A stretch of 55,202 nt of DNA from Gammaproteobacteria bacterium (GTDB lineage: Bacteria > Pseudomonadota > Gammaproteobacteria > Pseudomonadales > Azotimanducaceae), in NCBI GenBank assembly GCA_003247835.1, contig QJYB01000099.1, positions 1 through 55,202 on the forward strand, in the 5' to 3' direction. Below are positions 1 through 9,326 of this stretch, piece after piece. The notes under the pieces are model-generated. The model was not told the origin of the DNA, made no database searches, and saw nothing but the letters and a program-made list of their open reading frames with translations. Position 1 is the first letter of the stretch. Each line of letters begins with the position of its first letter. Made by a program: the position numbers and the translations under genes.

Positions 1-39
1 GGCCGTCCATCCGGCGCGGTCATGAAGGGGTTCCCGGCC

Positions 40-2310
40 ATGGACCGCGAACGGCTGCGCCTTGCCGGCAAGGTGCTGCTCGGTTGCTCGGCAGTGATGC
101 TCCTAGCCCTCGCGGGCTATCTCTACTACCTGAACCGGCTCATCACCGACACCTTCGAAGGCCGACGCTGGTCGGTTCCGGCCCAGGTCTATGCGCAGCC
201 CGTCGAGCTCTTCGCCGGCGCGGAGCTCACCCTCGCCGACGTAACCGACGAGCTCACTCGCCTCGGCTACACGGTGAACGTAAATCTGTCCTCGCCGGGC
301 ACCTATGCCCGCCGCGATCGGTCCCTGGACATTCACCTCCGGGCCTTCGATTTTCCGGAGACCCACCGTCAGAGCCAGCGTATCCGGCTCGATTTCGACG
401 GCCGTGGCGTCATCGGGGTCAGCGACTCGAGCGGCCGACCGGTGCCGCTGATCCGCCTCGATCCGCTCAACATCGGCAACTTCTTCCCGACCCATGGCGA
501 GGATCGGCTGGTGCTGCAGCCCGAGCAGATTCCTGCGCTGCTGACCGGGGCGCTGATCGCCGTGGAGGATTCGAACTTCGAGCATCACCTCGGTTTCGAC
601 CCCTGGGGCATCGCCCGCGCAGCCTGGGTCAATCTCACCTCCGGTGAGATCCGCCAGGGAGGCAGTACGCTCACCCAGCAGCTGGTCAAGAGTTACTACC
701 TGAGTAACCGGCAGACGCTCGAGCGCAAATTCCAGGAGCTCTTCATGTCCATCATGCTGGAGATGAAGTTCGACAAGGATGAGCTGCTCAATGCCTACGT
801 GAACGAGATCTATCTCGGCCAGGATGGCGAACGCGCCGTGCACGGCTTCGGTCTCGGTGCGCAGTTCTATTTCAACAGGCCCCTCTCCGAGCTCTCGGTA
901 CCCGAGCTCGCCACGCTGGTGGCGATCATCCGCGGACCGTCGTACTACAACCCTTACCGGCACACCGAGCGCGCCCACAATCGCCGCGATCTGGTGCTGG
1001 CCAAGATGCGCGAAGCGGGTCTCATCGATCAGGACACCTTGGAGCGGAGTCTCGCCGCACCGTTCGAGGTGGTTCAGGGAGCGCGGAGCGGCGGCGCCTA
1101 CTATCCGGCATTCATGGATCTGGTACGGGCCTCGTTGGCCGACACCTACGACGAGGTCGATCTCACCGGCGCAGGTCTCAAGGTGTTCACCACCCTGTCA
1201 CCACGCACGCAGGATGCGGTGGAAGCGTCGCTCACCGCCACGCTGACGCGGCTGGAAACGCAGAAGATGCTGCCGGAAGGCGAGCTGCAGGGAGCCGTGG
1301 TGGTCGCAGACAGTCAGACCGGCGAGGTCGAGGCCGTGTCCGGCGGGCGTGCCGCCGGCGTGGACGGCTTCAACAGGGCCCTCAATGCACGGCGACCCAT
1401 CGGCTCGCTGATCAAGCCGGTCATCTATCTGGCGGCACTGGAACGGGGTTACAACCTGGGCAGCACCCTGCAGGACGTGCCCGTCTCACTGGATCAGCGG
1501 GGTTCGGACACCTGGATGCCGAAGAATTTCGACGGCGAGATCCACGGCCCGGTCCCGCTGGTGCGCGCCATCGGCGACTCCCTCAATTTGGCCACGGTCA
1601 ACCTGGGGCTTTCCCTCGGCGTGGATCAGGTGGCGGACCGGCTGACCCGGCTGACCGGTGTGGCGCCGGAACATGCCTACCCCTCGCTGCTGCTCGGCGC
1701 CGAACCTCGTTCCCCCATGGAAGTGCTGTCGCTGTACGGCACCTTCGCGAGCGGCGGCTTCTACATGAAGCCCAAGTCCGTCGTCGTGGTGCTCGATGAA
1801 CAGGGCGAACCGCTGACGAGACAGCACTTCTCGCTCGAGCAGCGCATCGATCCCGGGATCGCCCGCGACCTGGTCAGAGCCCTCGAGGTGGTGATGGAAC
1901 GGGGTACCGGTCACACCTCCCGCTTCGCGCGTCTCGGCACGGCCGGCAAGACGGGCACCTCCGACGACTACCGGGATTCCTGGTTCGCCGGCTTCGACGG
2001 CGCGCGGCTGGCCGTGGTCTGGGTAGGCTATGACGACAACCGACCCACCGCCATGACCGGCGCCGGTGGCGCGATGCAGGTCTGGGATTCCGTTTTCGCG
2101 CGACTCGGCGTGCAGCCGCTGCCGGCACCGTCCCCGGACTGGGAGACCATCGAGTACGAGACCGGACTCTTCGCCAATTCAGGTTGCGCGGAGGTGGTCA
2201 GCGTGCCCATGCCGGCAGACGCCGACAACGAAGCCAAGGCCGGCTGCGGCATAGACTTCAAGCGGGTGGCGAACCGGCTCGGCCGCAGGTTCCGGGAGTG
2301 GCTGAACTGA
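40..2310 (+). CDS. mrcB: Penicillin-binding protein 1B, bifunctional peptidoglycan synthase
   Basis: Inner-membrane class A PBP that polymerises lipid II (glycosyltransferase) and cross-links the stem peptides (transpeptidase) in the periplasm. One N-terminal membrane span (about residues 5-32) is followed by a UB2H-like linker, a GT51 domain with the EDSNFEHH motif (catalytic Glu near 176) and GGSTLTQQ, and a transpeptidase domain with SLIK (Ser456/Lys459), SLN (514-516) and KTGT (637-640). Length of 756 residues fits PBP1B. The start at 40 is chosen because AAGGGG lies nine bases upstream; an in-frame ATG at 22 has no ribosome binding site. The stop overlaps the start of the next gene (TGATG), so the two are translationally coupled. 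Confidence 0.95.
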   Translation: MDRERLRLAGKVLLGCSAVMLLALAGYLYYLNRLITDTFEGRRWSVPAQVYAQPVELFAGAELTLADVTDELTRLGYTVNVNLSSPGTYARRDRSLDIHLRAFDFPETHRQSQRIRLDFDGRGVIGVSDSSGRPVPLIRLDPLNIGNFFPTHGEDRLVLQPEQIPALLTGALIAVEDSNFEHHLGFDPWGIARAAWVNLTSGEIRQGGSTLTQQLVKSYYLSNRQTLERKFQELFMSIMLEMKFDKDELLNAYVNEIYLGQDGERAVHGFGLGAQFYFNRPLSELSVPELATLVAIIRGPSYYNPYRHTERAHNRRDLVLAKMREAGLIDQDTLERSLAAPFEVVQGARSGGAYYPAFMDLVRASLADTYDEVDLTGAGLKVFTTLSPRTQDAVEASLTATLTRLETQKMLPEGELQGAVVVADSQTGEVEAVSGGRAAGVDGFNRALNARRPIGSLIKPVIYLAALERGYNLGSTLQDVPVSLDQRGSDTWMPKNFDGEIHGPVPLVRAIGDSLNLATVNLGLSLGVDQVADRLTRLTGVAPEHAYPSLLLGAEPRSPMEVLSLYGTFASGGFYMKPKSVVVVLDEQGEPLTRQHFSLEQRIDPGIARDLVRALEVVMERGTGHTSRFARLGTAGKTGTSDDYRDSWFAGFDGARLAVVWVGYDDNRPTAMTGAGGAMQVWDSVFARLGVQPLPAPSPDWETIEYETGLFANSGCAEVVSVPMPADADNEAKAGCGIDFKRVANRLGRRFREWLN

Positions 2311-2834
2311 TGCGCCTGACACCCTGCACCGGCGGCGTGCTGCTGGCCGCGCTGCTGGCAGCCACGCTCCTCGGCGGCTGCGCCACCACACCCGTCGCCG
2401 GGGAAGGCGCGCCACCGGGGTCGACTGGCGCGCCGGGCGCGACCGGCGCCTCTAGTTCTTCGACGTCGTCAGGACCAGGCGAATCCGCAGCACCGCAACG
2501 CCCTTCCACGGACAACGCGACGCTGGCCCTTCTGCAGCAGAGCGACCGGGCCGTGGAGAGCGGCTCGCTGGATGAAGCCCTCTCCTACGTGGAACGGGCC
2601 GTGCGCATCGAGCCACGTCGGGCCGATCTATGGACGCGTCTTGCATCCCTGGAGCTCTCGGCGGGCAATCCCACCACGGCCATTCAGTACGCCCAGAAGG
2701 CCCTGTCACTGGCTTCGGATCGGATCGACTGGCAGCGCGATGCCTGGCTGGTGATTGCCGATGCCAGGGAGGCGCTCGGAGAGACCGCCGAGGCCGCCGC
2801 CATCCGCCGTCGCTGGCAGACGGCGCGGGGCTGA
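2310..2834 (+). CDS. lpoP: TPR lipoprotein, probable PBP1B activator LpoP
   Basis: Predicted outer-membrane lipoprotein of 174 residues. It has a hydrophobic signal segment ending in the lipobox LGGC (Cys24), a low-complexity Gly/Ser/Thr/Pro linker (about 28-70) and tetratricopeptide-like helices from about 75 to 165. LpoP of Pseudomonas is a TPR lipoprotein that activates PBP1B and is encoded next to it; the one-base overlap with mrcB here and the same architecture support the same role by inference. A long flexible linker followed by TPRs suits a protein that reaches through the peptidoglycan layer to an inner-membrane synthase. A generic TPR lipoprotein (PilW/NrfG-like) is the alternative. 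Confidence 0.8.
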   Translation: MRLTPCTGGVLLAALLAATLLGGCATTPVAGEGAPPGSTGAPGATGASSSSTSSGPGESAAPQRPSTDNATLALLQQSDRAVESGSLDEALSYVERAVRIEPRRADLWTRLASLELSAGNPTTAIQYAQKALSLASDRIDWQRDAWLVIADAREALGETAEAAAIRRRWQTARG

Positions 2835-2842
2835 GCGATTTC

Positions 2843-3418
2843 TCACCGTACAACCGGCTGGCGAAGCTCCTGCAGCGACACTGCCGCATAGATCCGGGTA
2901 TTTCGAAGGCTGCCATCCGCCACCCGCAACTCGTTCCTGAGCAGGCCTTCCCGGGTGAAGCCCAGTCGTTCCGCCACCCGCCAGCTCCCCACGTTGCGGT
3001 CATCCATCCTGACCTCCACCCGGCAGGCGTCGAGCGTTTCGAACGCGAAACGGCTGAGCGCCCAGGTGGCCTCGGTCGCATACCCCAGGCCGACCCGATC
3101 CGTGCGGCACCAGTAACCGATCTCGAAACTGGGAACGGACCAGTCCAGCCTTGGATAGCCGCTCGCGCCGACGATCTGACCGCTGACTTTTTCGATCATC
3201 AGCACGTTGAGCGCCGTTCCAGCCTGCCACACCGCTCTGGATTCCTGACAGAAGGCGCGGGTCTGATTCAGCGTCTGGGGATTCACCGCCCAGTCCATCC
3301 ACAGTGCGAGCTCCTTCTGGGAAGCGGTAATGGCCCTGTTCAGCATCTGTGCGTCCGTGATCGTCGGCAGCCTGAGCACCAGCCGGTCCGTCTCGATCCG
3401 TTCCGGCAGCCGTGACAT
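2843..3418 (-). CDS. GNAT family N-acetyltransferase (RimJ/RimL type)
   Basis: A 191-residue acetyltransferase starting MSRLPERIETDRL, the usual opening of RimJ/RimL-type GNAT proteins that acetylate protein N-termini or small amines from acetyl-CoA. The acetyl-CoA-binding stretch (RVGLGYATEATWALSRFAF) and the NVGSWRVAERLGFTREG motif near the C-terminus are characteristic. The ATG overlaps the glcF stop by one base (TGATG on the minus strand), so it is the last gene of the glcDEF operon and is translationally coupled. A longer upstream frame exists but would lie inside glcF. The substrate is unknown. Confidence 0.85.
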   Translation of the reverse strand: MSRLPERIETDRLVLRLPTITDAQMLNRAITASQKELALWMDWAVNPQTLNQTRAFCQESRAVWQAGTALNVLMIEKVSGQIVGASGYPRLDWSVPSFEIGYWCRTDRVGLGYATEATWALSRFAFETLDACRVEVRMDDRNVGSWRVAERLGFTREGLLRNELRVADGSLRNTRIYAAVSLQELRQPVVR

Positions 3419-4635
3419 CAGCCCGGCTCCGGTGCCAGCAGCTCGATCCAGTGGCGCACCGGAACCTTTGTCAGCGCACCCAGGTGCACCTGACATCCCA
3501 CATTGGCTGTAACGATGAGCTCCGGTTCGCCGTTCGTGAGCGCCGCCACCTTGTTTTCGCCCAGGCGCTCGGCCAGCTCGGGCTGCAGAACGGCGTAGGA
3601 ACCGGCGGAACCGCAGCACAGATGCCCGTCCGCCACCGGAACCAGGGAATACCCCGCTTGTTCAAGGAGCTTTGCCGGTAGATCGCCCCGTCGCTGGCCG
3701 TGCTGCAGCGTGCACGGTACGTGCACGGCAATACGCTCGACGGGTAGAGCCCGGCGCCAGCGCGCGTCGAGCGAAGCGAGCAGCTCGCCGACGTCCATCA
3801 CCTTGTCAGCAAATGCCGCAGCCTGTGCCGCGCTTTCCCGTTCGTCGGCCAGCAGCCGGCCGTAGTCCTTCAGGGTGACGCCGCAGCCACTGGCCGTGGA
3901 AATCACGGCGTCCACCTCTTCGAGGTGTGCAGACAGGCTGTCCAGCACGGATGCCATGGCTGTCCTCGCCTGGCTCGCAGCGCCCAGGTGCAGGGCCAGG
4001 GCACCACAACAGCCAGCCTCCGGCACACGCAGCGTCCTGATACCGAGTGCGGCAAGCAGCTCAACCAGCGAATCGTTGACCTCCGGCGTGCTGAGCCGCT
4101 GCGCGCAGCCGTCCAGGAGCAGCACTATCCGCACCGGGTTTGCCACTTCCTCCGGCGGCGGGCGGCGCACGGGTCTCGCCGGCAGCTGTTTGCGCAGCCG
4201 TCGGGGCAGGAACGGCCCCGCCAGCCGACCCAGTGCCGCCCACCGGGCAAAGACGCGCGGATACGGCACCACGGAGAGCAGCCAGCGTCGCTGCAGCCGT
4301 TCGATCAATCCCCGGGGTTGCCGCGCTTCCTGATAGTTCCGTCCGATCTCGACGAGCTCTCCGTATGCCACGCCGCTCGGGCAGGTGGTTTCACAGGACC
4401 TGCAGGTGAGACAACGGTCCAGATGCTGTACCGCCACCGGGTCCACCCGCTCCTGCTCGAGCATGTCCTTGATCAGGTAGATGCGTCCCCTGGGGCCGTC
4501 CAGCTCGTCGCCCAGCAGCTGGTAGGTCGGGCAGGTGGCATTGCAGAAACCACAGTGCACGCAGCTGCGCAGGATGGCTTCCGCCCGTCGACCTTCACCG
4601 GTTGCCGTGAACGCCTCAGGCAGCGACGTCTGCAT
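3418..4635 (-). CDS. glcF: Glycolate oxidase iron-sulfur subunit GlcF
   Basis: Electron-transfer subunit of the membrane-associated glycolate oxidase (glycolate to glyoxylate). Two ferredoxin-like 4Fe-4S motifs are visible, CVHCGFCNATCP (Cys25/28/31/35) and CLTCRSCETTCP (Cys76/79/82/86), followed by two CCG (DUF224-type) repeats, CCGALALHLG and CCGSAGSYAV, that bind cofactor in this family. The 405-residue length is normal. The ATG at 4635 has GGAG seven bases upstream; another ATG at 4650 lacks one. The 5' end overlaps glcE by 20 bases, so translation of the two is probably coupled. Confidence 0.95.
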   Translation of the reverse strand: MQTSLPEAFTATGEGRRAEAILRSCVHCGFCNATCPTYQLLGDELDGPRGRIYLIKDMLEQERVDPVAVQHLDRCLTCRSCETTCPSGVAYGELVEIGRNYQEARQPRGLIERLQRRWLLSVVPYPRVFARWAALGRLAGPFLPRRLRKQLPARPVRRPPPEEVANPVRIVLLLDGCAQRLSTPEVNDSLVELLAALGIRTLRVPEAGCCGALALHLGAASQARTAMASVLDSLSAHLEEVDAVISTASGCGVTLKDYGRLLADERESAAQAAAFADKVMDVGELLASLDARWRRALPVERIAVHVPCTLQHGQRRGDLPAKLLEQAGYSLVPVADGHLCCGSAGSYAVLQPELAERLGENKVAALTNGEPELIVTANVGCQVHLGALTKVPVRHWIELLAPEPG

Positions 4636-5653
4636 CGGTGAGCTCCGCATTGAAAAGACTGTCTGGATCGAAGGCCTGCTTCAGCCGATGCTGGTATTCC
4701 GCGACGGCGCGGTTTCCCCCCGCGTCCCGGCACCGGTCACGGGCGTAGCCCGGCCCGAACCGACGGTAGCCTGCCGGCACCTGGTCCGGGCTGCGCTGCG
4801 TCCAGCGGCGAGCTCCATTCCAGTCGATGAGCTCGTCGGTATCGAGCAGTGCCGCGGCAGGCGGTACGTACCGGCAGGCCACCCCGATCGACCGGAAGAA
4901 GGGCAGGGTCTGATCACGGAGCGCCGTCCAGAATCCGTCGTCAGCGGACTGCTCGCCGCCCACGTGCCTGGCGGCCCGCACAACAGCCGGTTCCGCACCG
5001 GAGAGCCGGACGTGCAGCTGACCGTCGAGCCAGCAGGCCGCCGTAATGGGGACGGGCAGCGCCGACATACGGATCATCCACTGATGAGCGGCTTCGCGGT
5101 CGAGTGCCAGTACGCAGCTCCTTTCCGTCTGCGGCACCGGAATCACCTTTAGACTCACCCTGAGCAGCACGCCGAAGATGCCGAAGGCACCGGACTGCAG
5201 ACGTGAGACGTCGAATCCGGCTACGTTCTTCATCACCTGGCCGCCGAAAACCAGGCGCTCGCCGTAGCCGTTGATCATTTCCACGCCCAGCACCGAGTCC
5301 CGGACGGAGCCGCGCCACGGACGTCCAGGACCGGGCAGGCCTGCCGCCACCGCACCGCCGACCGTTCCCAGACCCTGGAACTCGGGCGGCTCGAAGGCGA
5401 GCATCTGACCCTCGCGGCCGAGCACCTGACGGAGCGTTCTGAGCGGCGTGCCGGAACGCACGGTCACCACCAGTTCGTCCTTCCGGTAGTCCTCGATCCC
5501 CGTGTGTTCTTCTGTCGACAGGATGCGATCCCCGGGGTCCGTATCCGCACGAGTGAGGAACCGCTTGCTGCCGCTACCCATGATGAGCACGCGCTGACCC
5601 GCCGTCCGTGCGTTCTGAACAGCTTCCGTCAGTGCGTCGCTGCGATCCGTCAC
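4616..5653 (-). CDS. glcE: Glycolate oxidase FAD-binding subunit GlcE
   Basis: Second FAD-type subunit of glycolate oxidase. The N-terminal half carries the FAD_binding_4 fold (VLIMGSGSKRFL, then GTPLRTLRQVLGREGQMLAFEPP and GTVGGAVAAGLPGPGR), and the C-terminus ends in the usual SLFNAEL-type segment. I choose a GTG start at 5653, two bases after the glcD stop, giving 345 residues, close to known GlcE lengths; the frame continues upstream to an ATG at 5725 but that part lies inside glcD and shows no domain sequence. A weak GGAA lies 11 bases upstream. It is the middle gene of glcD-glcE-glcF. Confidence 0.92.
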   Translation of the reverse strand: MTDRSDALTEAVQNARTAGQRVLIMGSGSKRFLTRADTDPGDRILSTEEHTGIEDYRKDELVVTVRSGTPLRTLRQVLGREGQMLAFEPPEFQGLGTVGGAVAAGLPGPGRPWRGSVRDSVLGVEMINGYGERLVFGGQVMKNVAGFDVSRLQSGAFGIFGVLLRVSLKVIPVPQTERSCVLALDREAAHQWMIRMSALPVPITAACWLDGQLHVRLSGAEPAVVRAARHVGGEQSADDGFWTALRDQTLPFFRSIGVACRYVPPAAALLDTDELIDWNGARRWTQRSPDQVPAGYRRFGPGYARDRCRDAGGNRAVAEYQHRLKQAFDPDSLFNAELTDADVAA

Positions 5654-5655
5654 GG

Positions 5656-7173
5656 TCAGAACCGTTCCAGGTTCGGAAAGGGCAGGCGACCGCCGTGGAC
5701 ATGCATGCCGCCGACCTCCGCGCAACGGGTCAGGGTCGGGATGGCCTTACCCGGATTCAGCAGGCCGCGCGGATCGAACGCCGCCTTCAGACGGAAGAAC
5801 TGGTTCAGCTCTGCCTCACTGAACTGTCCGCACATGGGCCCGAGCTTCTCCACACCTACCCCATGCTCACCGGTGACCGTGCCACCCACCGCCACACACA
5901 GATCGAGGATCTCGGCACCGAAGGCTTCGGCCTGCTCGAGCTCACCGGGTCGGTTTGCATCATAGAGGATGAGCGGATGCAGGTTGCCGTCCCCCGCATG
6001 GAAGACGTTGGCCACCGCCAGTCCGTACCGTTCGGAAAGCACGGACACCCTGGCCAGCACCTCGGCAAGTCGTGCCCTCGGGATCGTACCGTCCATGCAG
6101 TAGTAGTCCGGAGCCAGGCGACCGACCGCAGGAAACGCCGCCTTCCGTCCGAGCCACAGCCGCGCCTGTTCTTCGGTGGTCTCGGCGGTCTGCACCGCGC
6201 TGGCGCCGAAGTCTCTGAAAACCCGCTCGACCAGCCGGGCGTCGGCCGCCACCTCCTCCGCCACGCCGTCGAGCTCGCAGAGCAGCACGGCTTCCGCATC
6301 CGAAGGGTATCCCGCGTGCACGAAGGCTTCCGCAGCCTGCACGGCGAGTCGGTCCATCATCTCCAGTCCCGCCGGAACCAGTCCGGAGCGGATGATGGCG
6401 GCCACCGCGTCGGCGGCGCCCGCTACCGCAGGAAATGCTCCGAGCAGCACCCGGCGCTCCGGCGGAACGGGCAGCAGCCGTACCCAGACTTCCGTCACCA
6501 CGCCGAGCAGGCCTTCCGAGCCGCAGTACAGGGCGAGCAGATCCAGACACTCGGGGTCGTTACCGGGCCCGCCGATCTCCAGTCGGTCACCGGCGAAGGT
6601 GAGTACGGTGAGACCCAGTATGTTGTGCACCGTCAGGCCGTACTTCAGGCAGTGCACGCCGCCCGAGTTCTCCGCAACGTTTCCGCCGATGGAGCAGGCG
6701 ATCTGCGAAGAAGGATCCGGAGCGTAGTAGAGCCCGTGCTCCGCCACGGCTTCGCTGATCGCCAGGTTGCGTACCCCCGGCTGAACCCGGGCGGCACGGT
6801 TCGACAGATCGATCTCGAGGATCCGGTCGAGCTTCGACAGGCCCAGCAGCACGCCGTCCGCAAGTGGCCGCGCGCCGCCTGAGAGTCCCGTTCCGGCACC
6901 TCGCGGCACCACGGCAATACCCTCCTCCCGGCAGATCTGAATCACACCGGCAAGCATTGCTTCCGTTTCCGGCAGGGCGACGACCCAGGGCCGTTCACGG
7001 ATCGCCGTCAGGCCATCGGTCTCATAGGGTTTCAGGGCGGCCGGCCGGGTCAGCAGGCAGTGCTCCGGAAGCAGGGACTGCAGCCGCTTCAGCGCCCGCT
7101 TGCGCGTCCGCGCTGCACCTCGCTCCTCGAGGTCCGGCTGTCCTGTCCCTGGCTGCTGTCTCGGCTCGCTCAT
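5656..7173 (-). CDS. glcD: Glycolate oxidase FAD-linked subunit GlcD
   Basis: Catalytic flavoprotein subunit of glycolate oxidase (505 residues, close to the 499 of E. coli). It shows the FAD_binding_4 core VVPRGAGTGLSGGARP, SIGGNVAENSGGVHCLKYG, and the FAD-oxidase C-terminal motif GTVTGEHGVGVEKL. The chosen ATG (MSEPRQQPG) matches the family N-terminus; the open frame extends 36 codons further up without family resemblance. It is the first gene of the operon. The operon supports growth on glycolate, a common algal exudate, which fits a marine or freshwater habitat. The promoter must lie in the 110-base divergent gap shared with pyrC. Confidence 0.95.
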   Translation of the reverse strand: MSEPRQQPGTGQPDLEERGAARTRKRALKRLQSLLPEHCLLTRPAALKPYETDGLTAIRERPWVVALPETEAMLAGVIQICREEGIAVVPRGAGTGLSGGARPLADGVLLGLSKLDRILEIDLSNRAARVQPGVRNLAISEAVAEHGLYYAPDPSSQIACSIGGNVAENSGGVHCLKYGLTVHNILGLTVLTFAGDRLEIGGPGNDPECLDLLALYCGSEGLLGVVTEVWVRLLPVPPERRVLLGAFPAVAGAADAVAAIIRSGLVPAGLEMMDRLAVQAAEAFVHAGYPSDAEAVLLCELDGVAEEVAADARLVERVFRDFGASAVQTAETTEEQARLWLGRKAAFPAVGRLAPDYYCMDGTIPRARLAEVLARVSVLSERYGLAVANVFHAGDGNLHPLILYDANRPGELEQAEAFGAEILDLCVAVGGTVTGEHGVGVEKLGPMCGQFSEAELNQFFRLKAAFDPRGLLNPGKAIPTLTRCAEVGGMHVHGGRLPFPNLERF

Positions 7174-7283
7174 GGAGCGCACCCTACACGGAAACCCGAC
7201 GGGCAAACAACGCAGCCAGCCTCTGAAGTCCCACCACGGCAAATCCGCTACAGTACGCACCGGACCGACAACCGGACACATGA

Positions 7284-8327
7284 ATGGAGTCTCTGGTCAT
7301 CCGTCAGCCCGACGACTGGCACGTACACCTTCGGGACGGTGCCATGCTGGCCCTAGCTGCGGATCTCACCGCCCGTCAGTTCGGGCGCGCCATCATCATG
7401 CCCAACCTGGTCCCACCGGTGACCACCGTGGCCGCGGCTGCCGCCTATCGGGACCGGATCCTGGCGGCGCTGCCGGCCGGGCGGACCTTCACCCCACTCA
7501 TGACGGCCTACCTCACGGATACCATCGATCCGGACGAGATCGCCGCTGGACACCGTGATGGCGTGTTCACCGCCTGCAAGCTCTACCCGGCGGGCGCCAC
7601 CACCAACTCCGCCGCCGGTGTGACGGACATACGCAACATCGATCGGGTGCTCGAGCGCATGCAGCAGATCGGCATGCCGCTGCTCGTGCACGGTGAGGTC
7701 GTTTCACCGGAAGTGGACGTCTTCGACCGGGAGGCCGTATTCATCGAGACGGTGCTCGCCCCGCTGCTCGAGCGCTTTCCCGAGCTCAAGGTGGTGCTAG
7801 AGCACATCACCACGGAAGACGCGGTGCGTTTCGTGGAAACTGGAGGCCCCAATCTGGCCGCCACCCTTACGGCGCATCATCTGCACATCGATCGCAACGC
7901 ACTCTTCAGCGGCGGCCTTCGGCCACATGCCTACTGCCTGCCCGTGGCCAAGCGCCGCCACCACAAGAACGCGCTGCGCAAGGCGGCGGTCTCCGGCAAT
8001 CCGAAGTTCTTCCTGGGTACGGATTCCGCGCCCCATCCCCGCTCGGACAAGGAGAGCGACTGCGGCTGCGCCGGCATCTTCACCGCACCGGTGGCGCTGG
8101 AAAGCTACGTGCAGGTCTTCGAGGCCGAAGGTGCGCTGGAGCGTTTCGAGGCCTTCGCCTCGGAGTTCGGACCCGCGTTCTACGGGTTGCCCCTCAACGA
8201 TGGCCGGGTTGTGCTGCGCAGAGAAAACCTGCAGGTGCCGCAGGAGGTCTCCCGGGACGGTCAGCACGTTGTCCCGTTTCATGCCGGCGAAACGCTGTCA
8301 TGGCGGTTTGAGGGTGCAGTCGAATGA
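7284..8327 (+). CDS. pyrC: Dihydroorotase, class II PyrC
   Basis: Cytosolic zinc enzyme of de novo pyrimidine synthesis that interconverts carbamoyl-aspartate and dihydroorotate. The 347-residue protein starts MESLVIRQPDDWHVHLRDG, with metal ligands His13 and His15, the carboxylated-lysine segment TACKLYPAGATTNS (Lys99), LLVHGE, and the C-terminal GTDSAPHP motif with the catalytic Asp. This is the E. coli-type class II enzyme. It is divergent from glcD; no leader attenuator is evident. The gene is convergent with the flavoprotein downstream, with only nine bases between stops. Confidence 0.97.
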   Translation: MESLVIRQPDDWHVHLRDGAMLALAADLTARQFGRAIIMPNLVPPVTTVAAAAAYRDRILAALPAGRTFTPLMTAYLTDTIDPDEIAAGHRDGVFTACKLYPAGATTNSAAGVTDIRNIDRVLERMQQIGMPLLVHGEVVSPEVDVFDREAVFIETVLAPLLERFPELKVVLEHITTEDAVRFVETGGPNLAATLTAHHLHIDRNALFSGGLRPHAYCLPVAKRRHHKNALRKAAVSGNPKFFLGTDSAPHPRSDKESDCGCAGIFTAPVALESYVQVFEAEGALERFEAFASEFGPAFYGLPLNDGRVVLRRENLQVPQEVSRDGQHVVPFHAGETLSWRFEGAVE

Positions 8328-8336
8328 CGTCCCGGG

Positions 8337-9275
8337 TCAGTCGAGATACTGCTCGGCCAGGCCGCCCAGGGTCTCGAAGAACTCCCGTTTCACCTCTTCG
8401 ATGATCTCTCGAACCGGTCGAACGGAGTCGATACGTCCCGCCACCTGGCCGCTGAGCGCAATGCTCGCCTCCATGTCACCGCCGAAGTAGAGGTCCAGCG
8501 CCCGGCCGAACTCGGCCATGGCGTTGGTCTGGGTGTCGAACTCGAGCCGGGTGGTTTTCTCGGTGCGCAGCGCCCGGAGCGCCGGTGACTGGTGCCGGTT
8601 GAGAAATACGGTATCGGTTTCCTTCGCCGCGATGATGGCATCCTTCCAGTTCTGGTGAACCGGAGATTCCGCCGCGGATACCATGCGCGTGCCCATCTGC
8701 ACACCCTCGGCACCCAGCGCAAAAGCGGCTGCCATGGATCGCCCGTCGACGAAGCCACCGGCGGCGATGATGGGTACATCCACCTTCGAACGCACGAGCG
8801 GCAGCAGCACCATGGTGGACACGTCGCGTGGATTCTTGAAGCCGCCCCCTTCACCACCTTCCACGACAAGACCGTCCACGCCGCACTCTACCGCCTTGAG
8901 CGCTGCGGACAGGCTCGGCACCACGTGGAAGACGGTCAGACCGGCCGACTTCAGCTGCTCGGTATACCGTTCCGGATTGCCCGCCGACGTGGTGACGAAC
9001 TTCACACCCTGGTCGATGACGAAGCTGACGATTTCCGGATCGCGGACGAAGGCCTGAGCGATGTTCACGCCGAACGGTTTGTCGGTGAGCGTGCGCATCT
9101 TCCTGATCTCCTCCCGGATCGCGTCGAGCTCGCCGGAGGACGTTTCTATGATGCCGAGGCCGCCGGCGTTGGAGACGGCCGAGGCAAGCTGCGAGCGGGC
9201 AATCCAGCCCATGGGTGCCTGGACGATGGGCACCTCCACGCCAAGCAGCTCTGTGATGCGATTGGAAAACGGCAT
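8337..9275 (-). CDS. Nitronate monooxygenase / enoyl-ACP reductase II-like FMN protein
   Basis: A 312-residue TIM-barrel flavoprotein of the 2-nitropropane dioxygenase family. Seen: N-terminal RITELLGVEVPIVQAPMG, SNAGGLGII, the phosphate-binding VEGGEGGGF, PIIAAGGFVDGRSMAAAFALGAEGVQMGTR, all typical for FMN binding. Members either oxidise nitronates or act as FabK-like enoyl reductases; sequence alone does not decide. A strong ribosome binding site (AAAGGAGTAGTC) precedes the ATG. Its neighbours (GST, acyl-CoA enzymes nearby) suggest a role in detoxification or lipid catabolism, but this is inference. Confidence 0.85.
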   Translation of the reverse strand: MPFSNRITELLGVEVPIVQAPMGWIARSQLASAVSNAGGLGIIETSSGELDAIREEIRKMRTLTDKPFGVNIAQAFVRDPEIVSFVIDQGVKFVTTSAGNPERYTEQLKSAGLTVFHVVPSLSAALKAVECGVDGLVVEGGEGGGFKNPRDVSTMVLLPLVRSKVDVPIIAAGGFVDGRSMAAAFALGAEGVQMGTRMVSAAESPVHQNWKDAIIAAKETDTVFLNRHQSPALRALRTEKTTRLEFDTQTNAMAEFGRALDLYFGGDMEASIALSGQVAGRIDSVRPVREIIEEVKREFFETLGGLAEQYLD

Positions 9276-9326
9276 GACTACTCCTTTTTTTGAAAACCTT
9301 GAAACGTGGTGCCCTTCGACCGGGGA

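Noticed and set aside
5608-6882. Plus-strand open frame of 424 codons inside glcD
   Set aside because: Antisense shadow; glcD is certain.
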